Position numbers and translations under genes: made by a program. This document shows positions 33,186 through 34,017 of a DNA stretch of 34,017 nucleotides, in pieces. Under the pieces are notes generated by a model. The model had not been told where the DNA came from and searched no databases. It worked only from the letters and a program-made list of their open reading frames with translations. Numbering within the stretch: the first letter of the stretch is position 1; every line of letters begins with the position of its first letter. The stretch comes from Tissierellia bacterium (GTDB taxonomy: Bacteria; Bacillota; Clostridia; Peptostreptococcales; Acidaminobacteraceae): assembly GCA_012841045.1 (NCBI GenBank), contig DUVM01000032.1, positions 1-34,017 of the forward strand. The letters run 5' to 3'.

Positions 33186-34017
33186 ATGATACATACCACG
33201 AATTCAGACATCCTTTTTCTGAAACAAGAAGAAGTGATCCAAGCAGGACTGCTCGACATGAAACAGATTCTCGAGGTGACGGAAAAAACCTATTCTCTCT
33301 TAGGTCAGGGAGAAATCCAAAATCCTCCCAAGCTTCGCACCTTGATCCCAAACGATCAGATACACTGGAAATCCTTCTTTAACGCCATGCCCGCCTATAT
33401 CGGAGGCGACGTTCACATCAGCGGTGTCAAATGGGCCGCTGAATCCAAGAAAAACGCCCTCACGCCAGGCATCCCCTACGGGATTGACATCATCATCCTA
33501 AGTGACCCGGAGACAGTGTTGCCGTTTTGTATTCTTGATGGCACGCTCATCACCGCGATGCGCACGTCTGCTGTTGCCGGCGTCTTTGCCAAGTATACGG
33601 CTCCAAAAAACACTCAGACTGCGACATTTGTCGGTGCAGGGGTGATCGGTCGAACGATGCTGCTGGCGATGAACGAGGCCTTGCCGACCCTCAAGACCAT
33701 TTACCTGGCTGATCTCGATCTATCAAAGGCAGAGGCGCTCGCAAAAGAATATCAAGACCAGATCAAGGCAGAGATCATCCCCACCTCCGACAGCAAGGCC
33801 TCTGCTCTAAAATCTGAGTTCATTGTCACACAGACCACCGCCAGCGAGCCGTTTATCGATAAGAGCTGGATCCATCAAGGGATCACGCTAATCAATATGG
33901 CCTCCAACGAAGTTCATATCGATGTCGTGGAGGAGATGGACGGATACTTTGTTGATTACTGGAAGCAGATGATCACATACAAAGGAAAAGTCATCACACA
34001 GATGTATGAAAAAGGAA
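33186..34017 (+). CDS. ornithine cyclodeaminase/mu-crystallin family protein (3' end outside window)
   Basis: 'SGVKWAAESKKNALTPGIPYGIDIIILSDPETVLPFCILDGTLITAMRTSAVAGVFAKYTA...ATFVGAGVIGRTML' OCD family pattern. Confidence 0.85.
   Translation, partial: MIHTTNSDILFLKQEEVIQAGLLDMKQILEVTEKTYSLLGQGEIQNPPKLRTLIPNDQIHWKSFFNAMPAYIGGDVHISGVKWAAESKKNALTPGIPYGIDIIILSDPETVLPFCILDGTLITAMRTSAVAGVFAKYTAPKNTQTATFVGAGVIGRTMLLAMNEALPTLKTIYLADLDLSKAEALAKEYQDQIKAEIIPTSDSKASALKSEFIVTQTTASEPFIDKSWIHQGITLINMASNEVHIDVVEEMDGYFVDYWKQMITYKGKVITQMYEKG

Overview
This looks like a chromosomal window from a low-to-mid GC Firmicute (Clostridia/Tissierellia-like; inferred from gene content only). Main contents: (1) a ~8.5 kb minus-strand operon for Amadori-product (fructosamine/fructoselysine) uptake and breakdown, with an ABC importer, a FrlD-like kinase, two different SIS-domain deglycase homologues and two translationally coupled GntR/UTRA regulators; (2) an AT-rich islet with a three-gene HipB-HipS-HipT-like toxin-antitoxin locus, three regularly spaced operator-like inverted repeats and a divergent 101-aa ORF; (3) SIR2, Asp/Glu racemase, P1-family peptidase (frameshifted), a truncated-architecture B12 methionine synthase and its separate reactivation-domain protein; (4) a NapH-like ferredoxin divergent from a Crp/Fnr regulator with a palindrome between them; (5) GNATs, a PduO-type cobalamin adenosyltransferase, an F420-ligase-like protein, a K+/H+ antiporter with a BlaI-type regulator, a nucleoside deaminase, an MBL hydrolase plus DUF134 protein behind twin TGACATATGTCA palindromes, an MFS transporter and a PAS protein; (6) a T-box leader in front of an unlisted 54-aa ORF, a polar amino acid ABC transporter and an ornithine-cyclodeaminase-like gene. 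All family calls are from reading the translations by eye; no database search was run.
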